This document shows positions 1 to 7,077 of a stretch of 64,000 nt of DNA, piece by piece (within the stretch, counting starts at the first letter, position 1; every line of letters begins with the position of its first letter). The stretch is taken from contig NZ_CP022222.1 in the NCBI RefSeq assembly GCF_009930815.1, positions 6,800,501 to 6,864,500 of the forward strand. The letters are read 5' to 3'. The stretch is from Bradyrhizobium sp. CCBAU 051011. Its GTDB lineage: Bacteria > Pseudomonadota > Alphaproteobacteria > Rhizobiales > Xanthobacteraceae. Below the pieces are notes generated by a model. The model did not search any database and was not told the origin of the DNA. It was given only the letters and a program-made list of their open reading frames with translations. The position numbers and the translations under genes were made by a program.

Positions 1-221
1 ACGCACGCGCTCGCCGATGCTGCGCGGGACGATCACAGCGATCCGCGAAATAGCGCTTTCCTTTCGATGTCTCGCGGCGATGCTGGCGGGGTGCCTCTTC
101 GGCTTCAATGCTGGCGACCGGGCGCCGATTGTGATGAAGACGCGGTGGATGGCGGGTTCCACATTAGCCATAAGTTCGCGTTTTGCTCCGCCGGAGGATT
201 TTCGGTGTTAAGGGGATTTCC

Positions 222-374
222 ATGTGGAACGGCTGGAGAAAAGCGGCAATCGGAATGAGCGCGCTGTTCGCCTTCATCCTCCTGGAGTTGATGGCGGTCA
301 TCGGCGGCGTAGCCGTATTCCTGGGCTTGGTTCTTGACGTGGACTTGCCGTTTCGGGCGGTCTCCGAGGAATAG
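222..374 (+). CDS. Small predicted membrane protein (50 aa)
   Basis: A 50-residue product starting MWNGWRKAAIG with one long hydrophobic stretch (about residues 12-38) and a short acidic tail. The ATG at 222 is preferred over upstream in-frame codons because a purine-rich AAGGGGA lies about 5 nt before it. I do not recognise the family. It stands alone near the window edge with no operon partner visible. It could be a chance ORF; the ribosome-binding site and membrane profile are the only support. Confidence 0.45.
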   Translation: MWNGWRKAAIGMSALFAFILLELMAVIGGVAVFLGLVLDVDLPFRAVSEE

Positions 375-944
375 CCGAGGGATCGGCGGCCCGCGCCGTC
401 CGCCCAGGCCCTCGCCCAGCAGCCGATACTCGGTTCCTTGCGCCGAGGCATTCAGCCCTCGATTTGAACCGTTTTGGTTTCCCGAACGCCGTGTCAGGAC
501 TCTGAATCGGTAATAAAATCGTTACGATTCAACAATTTTTTAAAGTTCCCTTAAGTCATAAATGAGTTCCTGTTGGGGCCGCACCGCCGCGCGGCCCGAT
601 AGCCGGGCGCCGCTCCTATCACCTACCCCAGGGAGACGTGCGCTCGGCTATTAAGGGCAACCCATCGCGGGGGGACTAGTGGCCCGCCCAGCGCTAGTTC
701 AGGCCGACGCGCAGATGTTGTCGGTGATATCTGACCTGTAATTGCTGGTCAGAGCGCCGCTGCTCGGACCCGTGCCATTGGCGAGGGCGCGGGTTGCGCT
801 CACGGCAAGAATGGCAATCGCCGGCCGCTGACCTTTTCATGGAAAATGCCATCAAGCAAAACGGAACCAGACTACCGGATTCAAGCGCGAGCGATGCCAC
901 CCGCCGGCAACAGCGGGCCGGTTTCGGCCGCAGCTGAAAGGTGT
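375..944. other. Intergenic stretch, no gene seen
   Basis: About 570 bases with no ORF that I can support. Around 500-570 there is an AT-rich patch. On the minus strand near 694-850 a second frame reads like the exported end of a small secreted protein (AILAVSATRALANG), but it has no start codon in frame, so it could be a decayed gene. Confidence 0.4.
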
Positions 945-1186
945 CTAGAAGTGATACTCGTCGCCGGGGCGGCACACGGTGACGCGGCACGAACCGCCGC
1001 CCGCCGATCTGGCGTGCGGTTGGCCTTGAAGCGCTTGCCGCGCACGTTCCATTTGTCTTGCCAGTAGACGGAGGCTTCCTGATCGTCCGCCGGTACGCGA
1101 GCGATCCGTCCTATCCACATTTCCTGAAACGTATCGGCGCTGGCATGCGAGGAGGTCAGCGCCAACGCGAACGCCGCGAACTCCAT
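945..1186 (-). pseudogene. Frameshifted small secreted protein remnant
   Basis: From an ATG at 1186 the minus strand encodes a signal-peptide-like start (MEFAAFALALTSSHASA) followed by a plausible mature part containing YWQDKWNVRGKRF. The reading frame then has to shift near 1000 to reach an end that looks natural (CRVTVCRPGDEYHF, stop at 945). The span of 242 nt is not a multiple of three, which fits one indel. No family is recognised. It may be a real frameshift or a sequencing error. Confidence 0.3.
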
Positions 1187-1661
1187 TCTGTTGCAGGCGG
1201 GCTCGCGCCCCGCCGGAGGTTCCAGCCGCAGGTTCGTGTTCGACTTTGGCGTCGGCGTGGCGGAGGTGGGGCGGCATTGCGCCGAGTTGGGTAATCCGGA
1301 TGATATCCCGACGGCGAGAACGGCAAGTGCTAACCTGCTGCCAACTTCGCAGCGGAACTTGCATGCGCAGAGCAAGCATTCGCAGTAATGATCGAACGCG
1401 ATTGCGGTTGCGATTAGGGAACCGTAAACGAGAGGCCGTTAGGTTTCTATCTTCGCGAGCATTGCGCGCGATCAGTTCGATCAATCAACAGTTGCGAAAA
1501 GGAAAATTGGTGCGTCGACAAACAGACTCCGTTATGGTTGCGGTATGTGATGATGCCAACCTGGAACTTTCCGCCTGAAAGAGGTTCTGAATTGGTCTTA
1601 TTCTGCTCATCTTTCCTGCGAACGATGAGAACCGAAAATCGAATCATGATTGGGGACGGTC
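1187..1661. other. Intergenic stretch, no gene seen
   Basis: About 475 bases upstream of the H-NS family gene. Overlapping ORFs on both strands here have no ribosome-binding site, no recognisable protein character and no consistent codon bias. The last ~150 bases are AT-richer than the surroundings and probably hold the promoter of the downstream gene. Confidence 0.35.
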
Positions 1662-1985
1662 GTGAACCGAACTAACTTCAAATCGATGTCCACCGATGAA
1701 TTGTGGGCATTACACGAAGAAGTATCTTCCAGGCTTGCAGCGACGCTGCTTGCGGAAAAGCGCGTGCTTGAAGATCGCTTGAAGCAACTCAAGGCCGGCG
1801 GCGAAGCTGAGCGCGCAAGCTCATCGACAGGGAAGCGGCCATATCCGACAGTCGTTCCGAAGTTTCGGAATCCCGATCGGCCGTCCGAGACCTGGGCGGG
1901 ACGGGGAAAGACGCCTCGCTGGCTCGCTGCAAAGTTGAAGTCCGGCAAGCGAATCGATGACTTCCGCATCAGGCACGTAGCCTAG
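1662..1985 (+). CDS. H-NS family nucleoid-associated protein
   Basis: A 107-residue protein with the two-part architecture of H-NS-like proteins: an N-terminal coiled-coil oligomerisation region (about residues 9-46, DELWALHEEV onward), a linker, and a C-terminal DNA-binding domain with the family motif SETWAGRGKTPRW (about 75-87). Such proteins bind AT-rich DNA and often silence foreign genes. The GTG at 1662 is chosen because family members usually begin about 8 residues before the MS.DELW segment; a TTG at 1650 and an ATG at 1686 are alternatives. It sits in accessory DNA next to a tRNA-bounded island remnant, where xenogeneic silencers are common. Confidence 0.88.
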   Translation: MNRTNFKSMSTDELWALHEEVSSRLAATLLAEKRVLEDRLKQLKAGGEAERASSSTGKRPYPTVVPKFRNPDRPSETWAGRGKTPRWLAAKLKSGKRIDDFRIRHVA

Positions 1986-2192
1986 TCTGGCCTGGGAAGA
2001 TTTGCAGCCGTCGGTTGCGACGCGCGTGCACTCTGGTGTCCGCAGATTGGCTGGCCGTCTGCGGATACCGTTCCGATGTCCTGCATCGCTCATGCGCGCG
2101 AACAGTTGTTCGAGCGGGGACGTGTACGGCGGCTCGGCGACACGCTTGGCCATGTCATCTTCGGCCGCGTCATCTGGAGTCAGAGGCCGGCG

Positions 2193-2477
2193 TCACGGTC
2201 TCTCTTCAACTCGTCCAGCGGGTAGATCCTGATTTTCGGGATTGGATGTGCTTTCGACGCCCGCTTCCAACGCTCTGATTATTCCCATGCGCGCGAATAG
2301 CATGGGACCGCGGTCTTCGGCGGCATCAATCAGCATCTGGACCGCAAGCCGCCATTCCTGACGATCACGTTCCGACTGTGGCAGGTTTCTGATGTAGTCG
2401 GCGGCGTTTCGCAGCGTCCGCGCAGGTGCTCCCGCCGGGAGCGGTACGGGCTGAGCGAACGGACGATCCCAGGACAT
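2193..2477 (-). CDS. Conserved small hypothetical protein (94 aa)
   Basis: The product starts MSWDRPFAQPVPLP and contains the predicted helical segment TLRNAADYIRNLPQSE and then MFARMGIIRALEAG. I recall similar short proteins of unknown function being frequent in Bradyrhizobium genomes; there is no signal peptide or membrane segment. It is probably cytosolic. The start codon agrees with the usual N-terminus of those relatives. No operon partner is apparent. Confidence 0.75.
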   Translation of the reverse strand: MSWDRPFAQPVPLPAGAPARTLRNAADYIRNLPQSERDRQEWRLAVQMLIDAAEDRGPMLFARMGIIRALEAGVESTSNPENQDLPAGRVEERP

Positions 2478-2668
2478 GCTGAACTCCCGTCACAGATTAT
2501 AAATGGTGCTGGCGCGGGTGGACGCACCAGGCCGGTAACCCGGCGTTGGGTTGCCGGCCGGTGGAATCCGAACGGCATTGAAAGCAGGGAGTCGACGCGG
2601 AACTGTGATGTTGGTTCCATTTCCGGTGGTTGTTTGTTCCACACCGATCGGCAGATGGAACAGGTAGG

Positions 2669-2920
2669 TCAGTTCTGAAACGCAACACCGACGAAATCGC
2701 CTTGCCGCCAGATCACGCGGCATTCGCGGACGGTGTGAAAATTGTCGAAGGTCAGTTCGAAATTCAGCGGCAGCAAATTGAGGTCGTGGAGTTCAATCCC
2801 GGCCCCGGAATTGGTGACGTCCTGAACGCGGCAGGTGAGGACACCGCGCTGCGCATCGAAGAACAGCAGCGCGTTTTTCGAAATCATCGTCCTCGTGACG
2901 GATCGGCGTTCGAATTCCAT
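2669..2920 (-). CDS. PilZ domain protein
   Basis: An 83-residue single-domain PilZ protein, the fold that binds the second messenger c-di-GMP. It has the N-terminal arginine motif in the form RRSVTR (residues 5-10), a D-V-T-N-S-G-A-G turn matching the D/NxSxxG motif, and the typical end CRVIWRQGDFVGVAF. The ATG at 2920 gives the usual short N-terminus; an in-frame ATG at 2989 would add 23 residues. The ribosome-binding site is weak for both. The window has a second PilZ gene at 22070. Its output target is unknown. Confidence 0.85.
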   Translation of the reverse strand: MEFERRSVTRTMISKNALLFFDAQRGVLTCRVQDVTNSGAGIELHDLNLLPLNFELTFDNFHTVRECRVIWRQGDFVGVAFQN

Positions 2921-3163
2921 CTCGGCTACCAATGGTTCACGCCTGGGCTGGGCAAGCGGGCGGCTTAGCGAATTGCCTCCAGGCGGCAATCAGGTTCGGT
3001 CTTATTCGTAAACAATCAATTTTAATGATCGCAGAAAGTCCGCCCGTCAGGACCCGTACAGTTGCGGGTTCAACACAGCTCCGGCCGTTCCGTGCGGGGA
3101 ACTCACAAACAGGCTTGATGCATCAGTGAAAGCCAGCCTCTCTAACACAGAGAGGGGAATCGC

Positions 3164-3451
3164 ATGGCTTTACGTTGGATGTGTGCGTTGGCGCTGTGTC
3201 TGGGGACTTCAAGCGCCGGATTTGCAGGTGAACAGTCCGGTGTTCTACGTCGAATTTCATGCCCGGTCGTGCGCTACTACGTGGCGAAATACAGTGCGCC
3301 GGCCGCGGAGCAGTGGGCACGCAGCAAGGGCGCGAGCGATGCCGAGATCGAAGCAGCCCGGCGCTGCCTAAGGCAAGACGATATGCGTACGGCCAAGGCG
3401 CAAGCCCCCAAGGCTCAACGGCCGCTCGCGCTCGGCACCTACGGCTGGTGA
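3164..3451 (+). CDS. Small exported hypothetical protein (95 aa)
   Basis: A cleavable signal peptide is visible (residues 1-21, ending SAGFA) followed by a mature domain of about 73 residues with two cysteines (CPVVRYYV and ARRCLR) that could pair in the periplasm. The helical segment EQWARSKGASDAEIEAARRC resembles secreted proteins of unknown function in Bradyrhizobium. A GAGAGGGGAA ribosome-binding site precedes the ATG. No enzymatic motif is seen. Confidence 0.75.
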   Translation: MALRWMCALALCLGTSSAGFAGEQSGVLRRISCPVVRYYVAKYSAPAAEQWARSKGASDAEIEAARRCLRQDDMRTAKAQAPKAQRPLALGTYGW

Positions 3452-3496
3452 ACAGTCGGGGCAGCGGCGCCGGTGGGCGCCGCGTTGCACTGGCCA

Positions 3497-3781
3497 TCAA
3501 TACTGCTGATATCGCTTCTGGCGCTTGCTGCGCACGGCATTCGGCCCGGCGTAATAGGGATTGACTACGCATTGCGCGGAGCGTCCCGATGCCGACATCT
3601 GACACTGCGCCATCGTTCGATAATGGCACTCGAAATAGTAGTCCACAAAGCCCTGGTAGACCTGCAGGCAAACCGGGTAGCTCGGATCGTAGGTCTGCGC
3701 ATTTGCAGGTGCGGGCAGGGCGATCGTCGCGGCCAAAATCGTCAGCGCTGTTGCTGTGGCAGACGCGTGCGGCAGCTTCAT
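3497..3781 (-). CDS. DUF3551 family exported protein
   Basis: The 94-residue product has a signal peptide (about residues 1-26, ending APANA) and the DUF3551 pattern: YPVCLQVYQG, YYFECHYRTMAQC, ASGRSAQCVVNPYY. Four conserved cysteines suggest two disulphides. The ATG at 3781 is preferred over the longer ORF because GGGAGGAC lies just upstream and it places the signal peptide at the N-terminus. Function is unknown; the family is expanded in Bradyrhizobium. A close paralogue lies at 7787-8035. Confidence 0.88.
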   Translation of the reverse strand: MKLPHASATATALTILAATIALPAPANAQTYDPSYPVCLQVYQGFVDYYFECHYRTMAQCQMSASGRSAQCVVNPYYAGPNAVRSKRQKRYQQY

Positions 3782-3883
3782 CCTGATGTCCTCCCAGACT
3801 CCCCGCGGAATTTGTCGCGGTCCTCTCCCAACGACAAAACACCAGCGCCGGGCGCTTGTTCCAGCAGGCACCGGTAGCCGCTT

Positions 3884-4141
3884 TCAGACTTCCCAGTCCT
3901 CAAACCCATATTCGCGATAGATGGCGGCTCGGTCACCGTGGGGGTTCAGCCGGCACTTGGCCTGGGCGAGATGCAGGTTCAGGGTCCCCGGCTGACAGTT
4001 CGCCGCCAGGAGTTTGCGGATATCGTCCATCTGCTGGCGCGACTGCTGGGTCGGTTCGAGCTGCTCAAGCGCGACCAGCGCCGTCGCCAGCGCTTCCGTG
4101 ATGACCCATTCGTCGTGGCCCGTGATTCCCTTCTTTGGCAT
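3884..4141 (-). CDS. Hypothetical helical protein (85 aa)
   Basis: From the ATG at 4141 the product begins MPKKGITGHDEWVITEALA and is mostly helical, ending AIYREYGFEDWEV. Upstream in-frame ATG codons (for example about 33 nt further out) would lengthen it, but the extension runs towards the duplicated tRNA end at 4250-4294 and looks non-coding. It is the last gene before the boundary of the tRNA-Arg repeat-bounded island. No known family is recognised. Confidence 0.65.
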   Translation of the reverse strand: MPKKGITGHDEWVITEALATALVALEQLEPTQQSRQQMDDIRKLLAANCQPGTLNLHLAQAKCRLNPHGDRAAIYREYGFEDWEV

Positions 4142-4249
4142 GACGAGCGCATCCTTTGTCAGGGCAAGGGAAGCATTGCCGGCCGGCATCATACGCCGAG
4201 AATCCAAACCGAGACGAGAATGAAGTCGAAATTGCGGAGAAGCGCAGAG

Positions 4250-4294
4250 TGGCGATCCCGGCAGGATTCGAACCTGCAACCCGCCGAGTAGAAA
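4250..4294 (-). repeat. Duplicated 3' end of tRNA-Arg(TCT), distal attachment site
   Basis: 45 bases match the 3' end of the intact tRNA-Arg gene (10155-10199) with a single mismatch at base 36. They cover the CCA end, acceptor 3' strand, T arm, variable loop and the 3' side of the anticodon arm. Both copies are in the same orientation. Integrases that target tRNA genes leave this arrangement: an intact tRNA at one end and a displaced 3' fragment at the other. Confidence 0.85.
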
Positions 4295-4354
4295 ACTTTT
4301 GGATGCTGAATCCGATCAATGGCTTAGCCCTCAGGTGTTGCTCTGGCGTTGCCG

Positions 4355-4453
4355 TGGTGTGGGTGAGAGGATTCGAACCTCCCGGCGCCGTCCTAACCGG
4401 CGCAGGACTCCTCGTGGTATCGCACCGACTGCCTGCGCGGATCAGCTATCCCA
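4355..4453 (-). other. tRNA-like remnant with intact T arm and CCA end
   Basis: The minus strand ends in an encoded CCA (4357-4355), an acceptor 3' strand CACCCAC, and a well-formed T arm with the GTTCGAAT loop. Further 5' there is a strong GCGCCG/CGGCGC hairpin whose 7-nt loop could read as anticodon TAG or could be a long variable arm. The expected 5' acceptor strand is only partly complementary and no D arm is convincing. I read it as a truncated or decayed tRNA, 60 bases from the tRNA-Arg fragment. Confidence 0.4.
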
Positions 4454-4469
4454 AGCCTGGCCCGTAGAG

Positions 4470-4787
4470 CTAGGACGAGAGGCGCTTTCGCAACCTGCGG
4501 GCTTGGGTCGCTGCGCCTAATCCTGCAAAGCCGATCAACAGCATTGCCCATGTTGAGGGCTCGGGCACGGCGGGGGTGTAAATGCCGGGGCCGTCCCAAC
4601 CGATCTGGTAGGCAGTGGCTCCGGCGGGAATTTCGTACAGCAGCGAGAATATCTGGGAGCTGTTGAGTGGAGCGCCTTTGCTACCGTTCTGATGGTCCCA
4701 TCCATGGCTTGGGGTCGCGAATGATATACTTGCTACGCCTTGGAAATATTCCCCCTCCGGAATAAGCTTGCCATAAGTTCGCTCCAA
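4470..4787 (-). pseudogene. 5'-truncated PEP-CTERM protein
   Basis: The last ~25 residues form a textbook PEP-CTERM signal: [18 protein letters not shown], then a transmembrane helix and an arginine-rich tail (ARRLRKR). Such proteins are exported and processed by an exosortase. The upstream 75 residues (YGKLIPEGEYFQGV, GWDGPGIYTPA) look like the end of a beta-rich ectodomain, but there is no signal peptide and the ORF is about half the usual length, so the 5' part is probably lost. An intact PEP-CTERM gene is at 62252-62977. Confidence 0.7.
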
Positions 4788-4946
4788 GGGCGAGTAGCCG
4801 GCGCGCGAAAGCGCCCCTCTAAAGGGGATGGATTTTTAACGCAAATCAGCCGATGATGTCCCTGGGCGTAGAAACCCGGACCGAGATATAGCCGCATCAT
4901 GCTTGGTCAGCGTGCTCCCGATTGGCGTCGGGGTGGCTCGGCCTTC

Positions 4947-5117
4947 CTAATATGTCAGCGGCAGCACTCGTTGCACAATTGCGCCGAGGCAAACGAGCAC
5001 CACGAGCAACTTGAGCAGATTTGCCAGTCGGCTGTCGGTGGCGAACTTGTCGATGGCCCAAAAGCAGATTGCGCCGACGACGACGATAATTAAAACCCCT
5101 ATCAAAACTGAAATCAT
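4947..5117 (-). CDS. Small two-helix membrane protein (56 aa), Thivi_2564-like
   Basis: The product MISVLIGVLIIVVVGAICFW... has two hydrophobic helices (about residues 2-22 and 33-52) separated by a short polar loop (IDKFATDSRLANL). The profile resembles the small Thivi_2564-type membrane proteins, an assignment from memory. Its ATG overlaps the stop of the upstream gene (ATGA at 5117-5114), indicating translational coupling. Function is unknown. Confidence 0.7.
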   Translation of the reverse strand: MISVLIGVLIIVVVGAICFWAIDKFATDSRLANLLKLLVVLVCLGAIVQRVLPLTY

Positions 5118-5386
5118 GTCGCCCTCGTTGTGCTGTTGAACTTCATTTCGCCTTCGCCTTTAGGCCCGAGTTCGGCCGCGGCCTCGACCGTGTTGGCAAT
5201 CTCTTGGTGCGCCATTGCCAATGAAAATTCGTCAATCGAATAGCTTTTTTTGCCGTCGCTTACAGTCACGTCGGTGAACCTTTCGACGACATGCCACTCG
5301 ACCGCTTTTGCAAAGGCGCGCCTTGCGGTTTCTTTAGTCACCATCTGCGGGCGATCGGCATAATAGCCTCTTACGGAAAACGGCAT
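5114..5386 (-). CDS. Hypothetical protein (90 aa), coupled to the downstream membrane protein
   Basis: Starting at ATG 5386 the product is MPFSVRGYYADRPQMV... with a predicted alpha/beta profile (AFAKAVEWHVVERF, DVTVSDGKKSYSIDEFSLA). The frame stays open upstream to 5494 but the extra N-terminus is arginine-rich and unlikely. Its stop overlaps the start of the small membrane protein gene. I recognise no family. It lies inside the tRNA-bounded segment, so it may be island cargo. Confidence 0.6.
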   Translation of the reverse strand: MPFSVRGYYADRPQMVTKETARRAFAKAVEWHVVERFTDVTVSDGKKSYSIDEFSLAMAHQEIANTVEAAAELGPKGEGEMKFNSTTRAT

Positions 5387-5421
5387 AGGCGCCACCAGGG
5401 TCTGCAATGTGAATGGCCGCC

Positions 5422-5616
5422 TCAGGTGACGGCGTCTTTCATACCAATCGGAAGCCACTCTCCTGCATGAAGAAACTGCGCCCAAAGAACCCATTGTTTT
5501 TGGCCGTTATCGAGGAAGCGTAGGTGCCCAGCATGGCCATCATCGCGGGTTTCTGTCACGACTGCCTGCCGACCACTCACGGCGCTTTCGAAAGCCTGTC
5601 CAACAGCAAATCGCAT
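5422..5616 (-). CDS. Small hypothetical protein (64 aa)
   Basis: The product MRFAVGQAFESAVSGRQAVV... is rich in beta-prone stretches and aromatic residues (QKQWVLWAQFLHAGEWLPI) and could be a small barrel. An AGAGGA motif about 7 nt before the ATG supports the start. It lies 35 nt upstream of the 5114-5386 gene on the same strand and may head a three-gene unit with it and the small membrane protein. No family is recognised. Confidence 0.6.
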   Translation of the reverse strand: MRFAVGQAFESAVSGRQAVVTETRDDGHAGHLRFLDNGQKQWVLWAQFLHAGEWLPIGMKDAVT

Positions 5617-5650
5617 CGTCCGTCCTCTTCTAGATCAAGGGCGAATCAAC

Positions 5651-6073
5651 TCACGACGACTCAATTGTATCAAGTTTACAGGGGCTGATCCGTAGCTGGG
5701 TAACGCCCGCTTGGCCTTTGTCTTGGGGGCGGGGGTCTTCAGTGGCAAAACCCTTCAGCTCCTGGCATTTCCAGCCCTCGTAAGAAACGGTGGCCGCTCC
5801 CGCAAAAGTAGCCAACCACTCGTTAACGCCGTGCTGGTAATCGCGGTGCGACATACCCGTGAGGTAATGCGCAATCTCCGCCGCTGCCTCAACCCAGCGG
5901 CGTCTTTTTCGTGCCACGGCTCTTTCTTTCGCCGGATTTCCGTCACCATCTTTCGTGTATTCGAATCTATGGGGAGAGTGGACGTGGCAATAGGTACAGT
6001 GAAGTGGTTCAACGCGACAAAGGGCTACGGATTTATTCAGCCCGAGACGGGCGGCAAGGACGTGTTCGTCCAT
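5651..6073 (-). CDS. Possible hypothetical protein, start uncertain, antisense to the cold-shock gene
   Basis: The C-terminal ~100 residues have protein-like composition (AKERAVARKRRRWVEAAAEIAHYLTG, NEWLATFAG), whereas the first ~30 codons run antisense through the cold-shock gene at 5984-6187 and are not credible. A start at 5854 (MSHRDYQHG) would give 67 residues. It may be the 3' remnant of a larger gene truncated where the cold-shock gene begins. Confidence 0.35.
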   Translation of the reverse strand: MDEHVLAARLGLNKSVALCRVEPLHCTYCHVHSPHRFEYTKDGDGNPAKERAVARKRRRWVEAAAEIAHYLTGMSHRDYQHGVNEWLATFAGAATVSYEGWKCQELKGFATEDPRPQDKGQAGVTQLRISPCKLDTIESS

Positions 6074-6187
6074 ATCTCGGCCGTCGAGAGAGCAGGTCTG
6101 AGCAGTCTGAATGAGGGCGCGAGGGTAAGCTACGAAGTCGTGGCCAACCGCGGAAAAGAATCCGCCGAAAACCTCAGGGTAGGTTGA
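5984..6187 (+). CDS. cspA: Cold-shock protein, CspA family
   Basis: A 67-residue single cold-shock domain, an RNA chaperone fold. The RNA-binding motifs are clear: KWFNATKGYGFI (RNP1 K-G-Y-G-F-I) and VFVHISAV (RNP2), followed by AGLSSLNEGARVSYEV. The GTG at 5984 is chosen because GGGGAGAG ends 5 nt before it and alphaproteobacterial homologues begin MA.GTVKWF; an ATG at 5969 would add 5 residues but places the Shine-Dalgarno inside the gene. It is followed by a strong hairpin at 6244-6279. Confidence 0.93.
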   Translation: MAIGTVKWFNATKGYGFIQPETGGKDVFVHISAVERAGLSSLNEGARVSYEVVANRGKESAENLRVG

Positions 6188-6243
6188 TCGTCGTAGTCAT
6201 CCAAATACGACCGCCGATCGCGCTGGCGGGCCGCACCTGAAAA

Positions 6244-6279
6244 CGGCCCCAGTACTCTGGGAGGAGATAGCTGGGGCCG
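6244..6279. repeat. GGCCCCAG-type hairpin, copy 1
   Basis: CGGCCCCAG (6244-6252) pairs perfectly with CTGGGGCCG (6271-6279) across an 18-nt loop, 57 bases after the cold-shock gene stop. It may act as its terminator. The same arms recur at 6553-6584 and, imperfectly, at 63446-63472. Confidence 0.6.
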
Positions 6280-6552
6280 CCACTTTCTCCCGGTTTGTCT
6301 CCACGATCCCCCGGGAGCGATGGATTCGACTCTCAGCAACGCTGCAGGTTCCTAGGCCTCCCAACGCAGGGCCGGCGGCTCAACGATCTGCTGCGTTCCG
6401 TTCAATAGCGGACAGACGTTTGCCAGATTTTTCCCGCTTCTATCGGCGTACCCACTACCTGTCTGGCAATTGAATGGGAATACTTTGGATGGCCTCGGCG
6501 CAAAGGTGAGCGCTGGGGCCATTTTTATTGGACGAGGTCCTCTGAATGAGAA

Positions 6553-6584
6553 ACGGCCCCAGCCCTCTCAAAAACTGGGGCCGT
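6553..6584. repeat. GGCCCCAG-type hairpin, copy 2
   Basis: ACGGCCCCAG (6553-6562) pairs perfectly with CTGGGGCCGT (6575-6584) across a 12-nt loop. It shares its arms and the AAACGG lead-in with the hairpin at 6244. Confidence 0.6.
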
Positions 6585-6670
6585 CATTCCAATGCGCCAA
6601 TCAGGGGGCGACGATGACCGGCGCCAGTATCAACGCGCCTAGTTGCCTTGCCGTTCCCAAAAGGAAAGGT

Positions 6671-6690
6671 CCGCCGGTTCACCCTGGCGG
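6671..6690. repeat. CCGCCGGTTCAC hairpin, copy 1
   Basis: CCGCC/GGCGG stem around a GGTTCACCCT loop, close to the 3' end of a possible minus-strand gene ending at 6700. The same sequence with one base changed in the loop is at 6942-6962. Confidence 0.45.
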
Positions 6691-6699
6691 TCCATTCGT

Positions 6700-6810
6700 T
6701 TAACGGATGATCAGGTACAGCGCGGCCGCGATCAGGAAGACCAGCCAGACGAGCGAAATCACAAAGAAAACCGTATTCCGCGCATTGAACCGAACGTGAG
6801 CCAGCGTCAT
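6700..6810 (-). CDS. Possible small membrane protein (36 aa)
   Basis: From ATG 6810 the product MTLAHVRFNARNTVFFVIS... has a short basic N-terminus and one hydrophobic helix to the C-terminus (VFFVISLVWLVFLIAAALYLIIR region). The frame is open further upstream but that part lacks protein character. The membrane profile supports it; there is no clear ribosome-binding site. Confidence 0.35.
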   Translation of the reverse strand: MTLAHVRFNARNTVFFVISLVWLVFLIAAALYLIIR

Positions 6811-6888
6811 CGTGAGCCATTGATGTAGATCAAGCTCGAAGCGCTTGGGGAGGGATTTCAGTGGGTGTCGATCGGCGCCGAGCGTCTT

Positions 6889-6917
6889 ACGGCCACAGCA
6901 TGCCCCGCTGTGGCCGT
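6889..6917. terminator. Perfect 10-bp stem-loop
   Basis: ACGGCCACAG (6889-6898) and CTGTGGCCGT (6908-6917) form a perfect stem with a 9-nt loop, followed by TTGATT. It looks like a Rho-independent terminator on the plus strand, but no convincing upstream gene on that strand is seen. Confidence 0.45.
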
Positions 6918-6937
6918 TTGATTGCCCGCAAAATATC

Positions 6938-6968
6938 AAAGTCCGCCGGTTCACGCTGGCGGGCCTTT
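6938..6968. terminator. CCGCCGGTTCAC hairpin, copy 2
   Basis: AAAGTCCGCC (6938-6947) and GGCGGGCCTTT (6958-6968) pair with one bulge around GGTTCACGCT. The flanking A and T runs give it the form of a bidirectional terminator. Confidence 0.45.
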
Positions 6969-7077
6969 CGCAATGGGAACGTGTCATGCCTAGAGCGTGG
7001 CACTTCAGCTTGCCGTGATGCGAGCTTTATGTTCGACTGCCGGCGCGTCCTTTTTCCAAGTTAAGGGAGAGCTGAGC

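Larger units (their letters stand above)
6188..7077. other. Hairpin-rich segment with few or no genes
   Basis: About 890 bases containing five stem-loops in two repeated types (positions listed separately) and one weak small ORF. GGCCCCAG-type hairpins occur at 6244 and 6553, and a lone half-copy (GCTGGGGCC followed by T-rich sequence) at about 6512-6522. Repeats of the form CCGCCGGTTCAC occur at 6671 and 6942. No protein of recognisable family is encoded. Confidence 0.5.

Noticed and set aside
694..850. Minus-strand reading like a secreted peptide (AILAVSATRALANG...)
   Set aside because: The frame has no start codon; an upstream stop closes it. It may be a decayed gene but cannot be supported.
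1821..2153. A 110-codon minus-strand ORF
   Set aside because: Overlaps the H-NS family gene antisense; only its first 30 residues look protein-like.
4355..4453. A functional tRNA with anticodon TAG
   Set aside because: The 5' acceptor strand pairs only partly and no D arm is visible, so it is kept as a remnant only.
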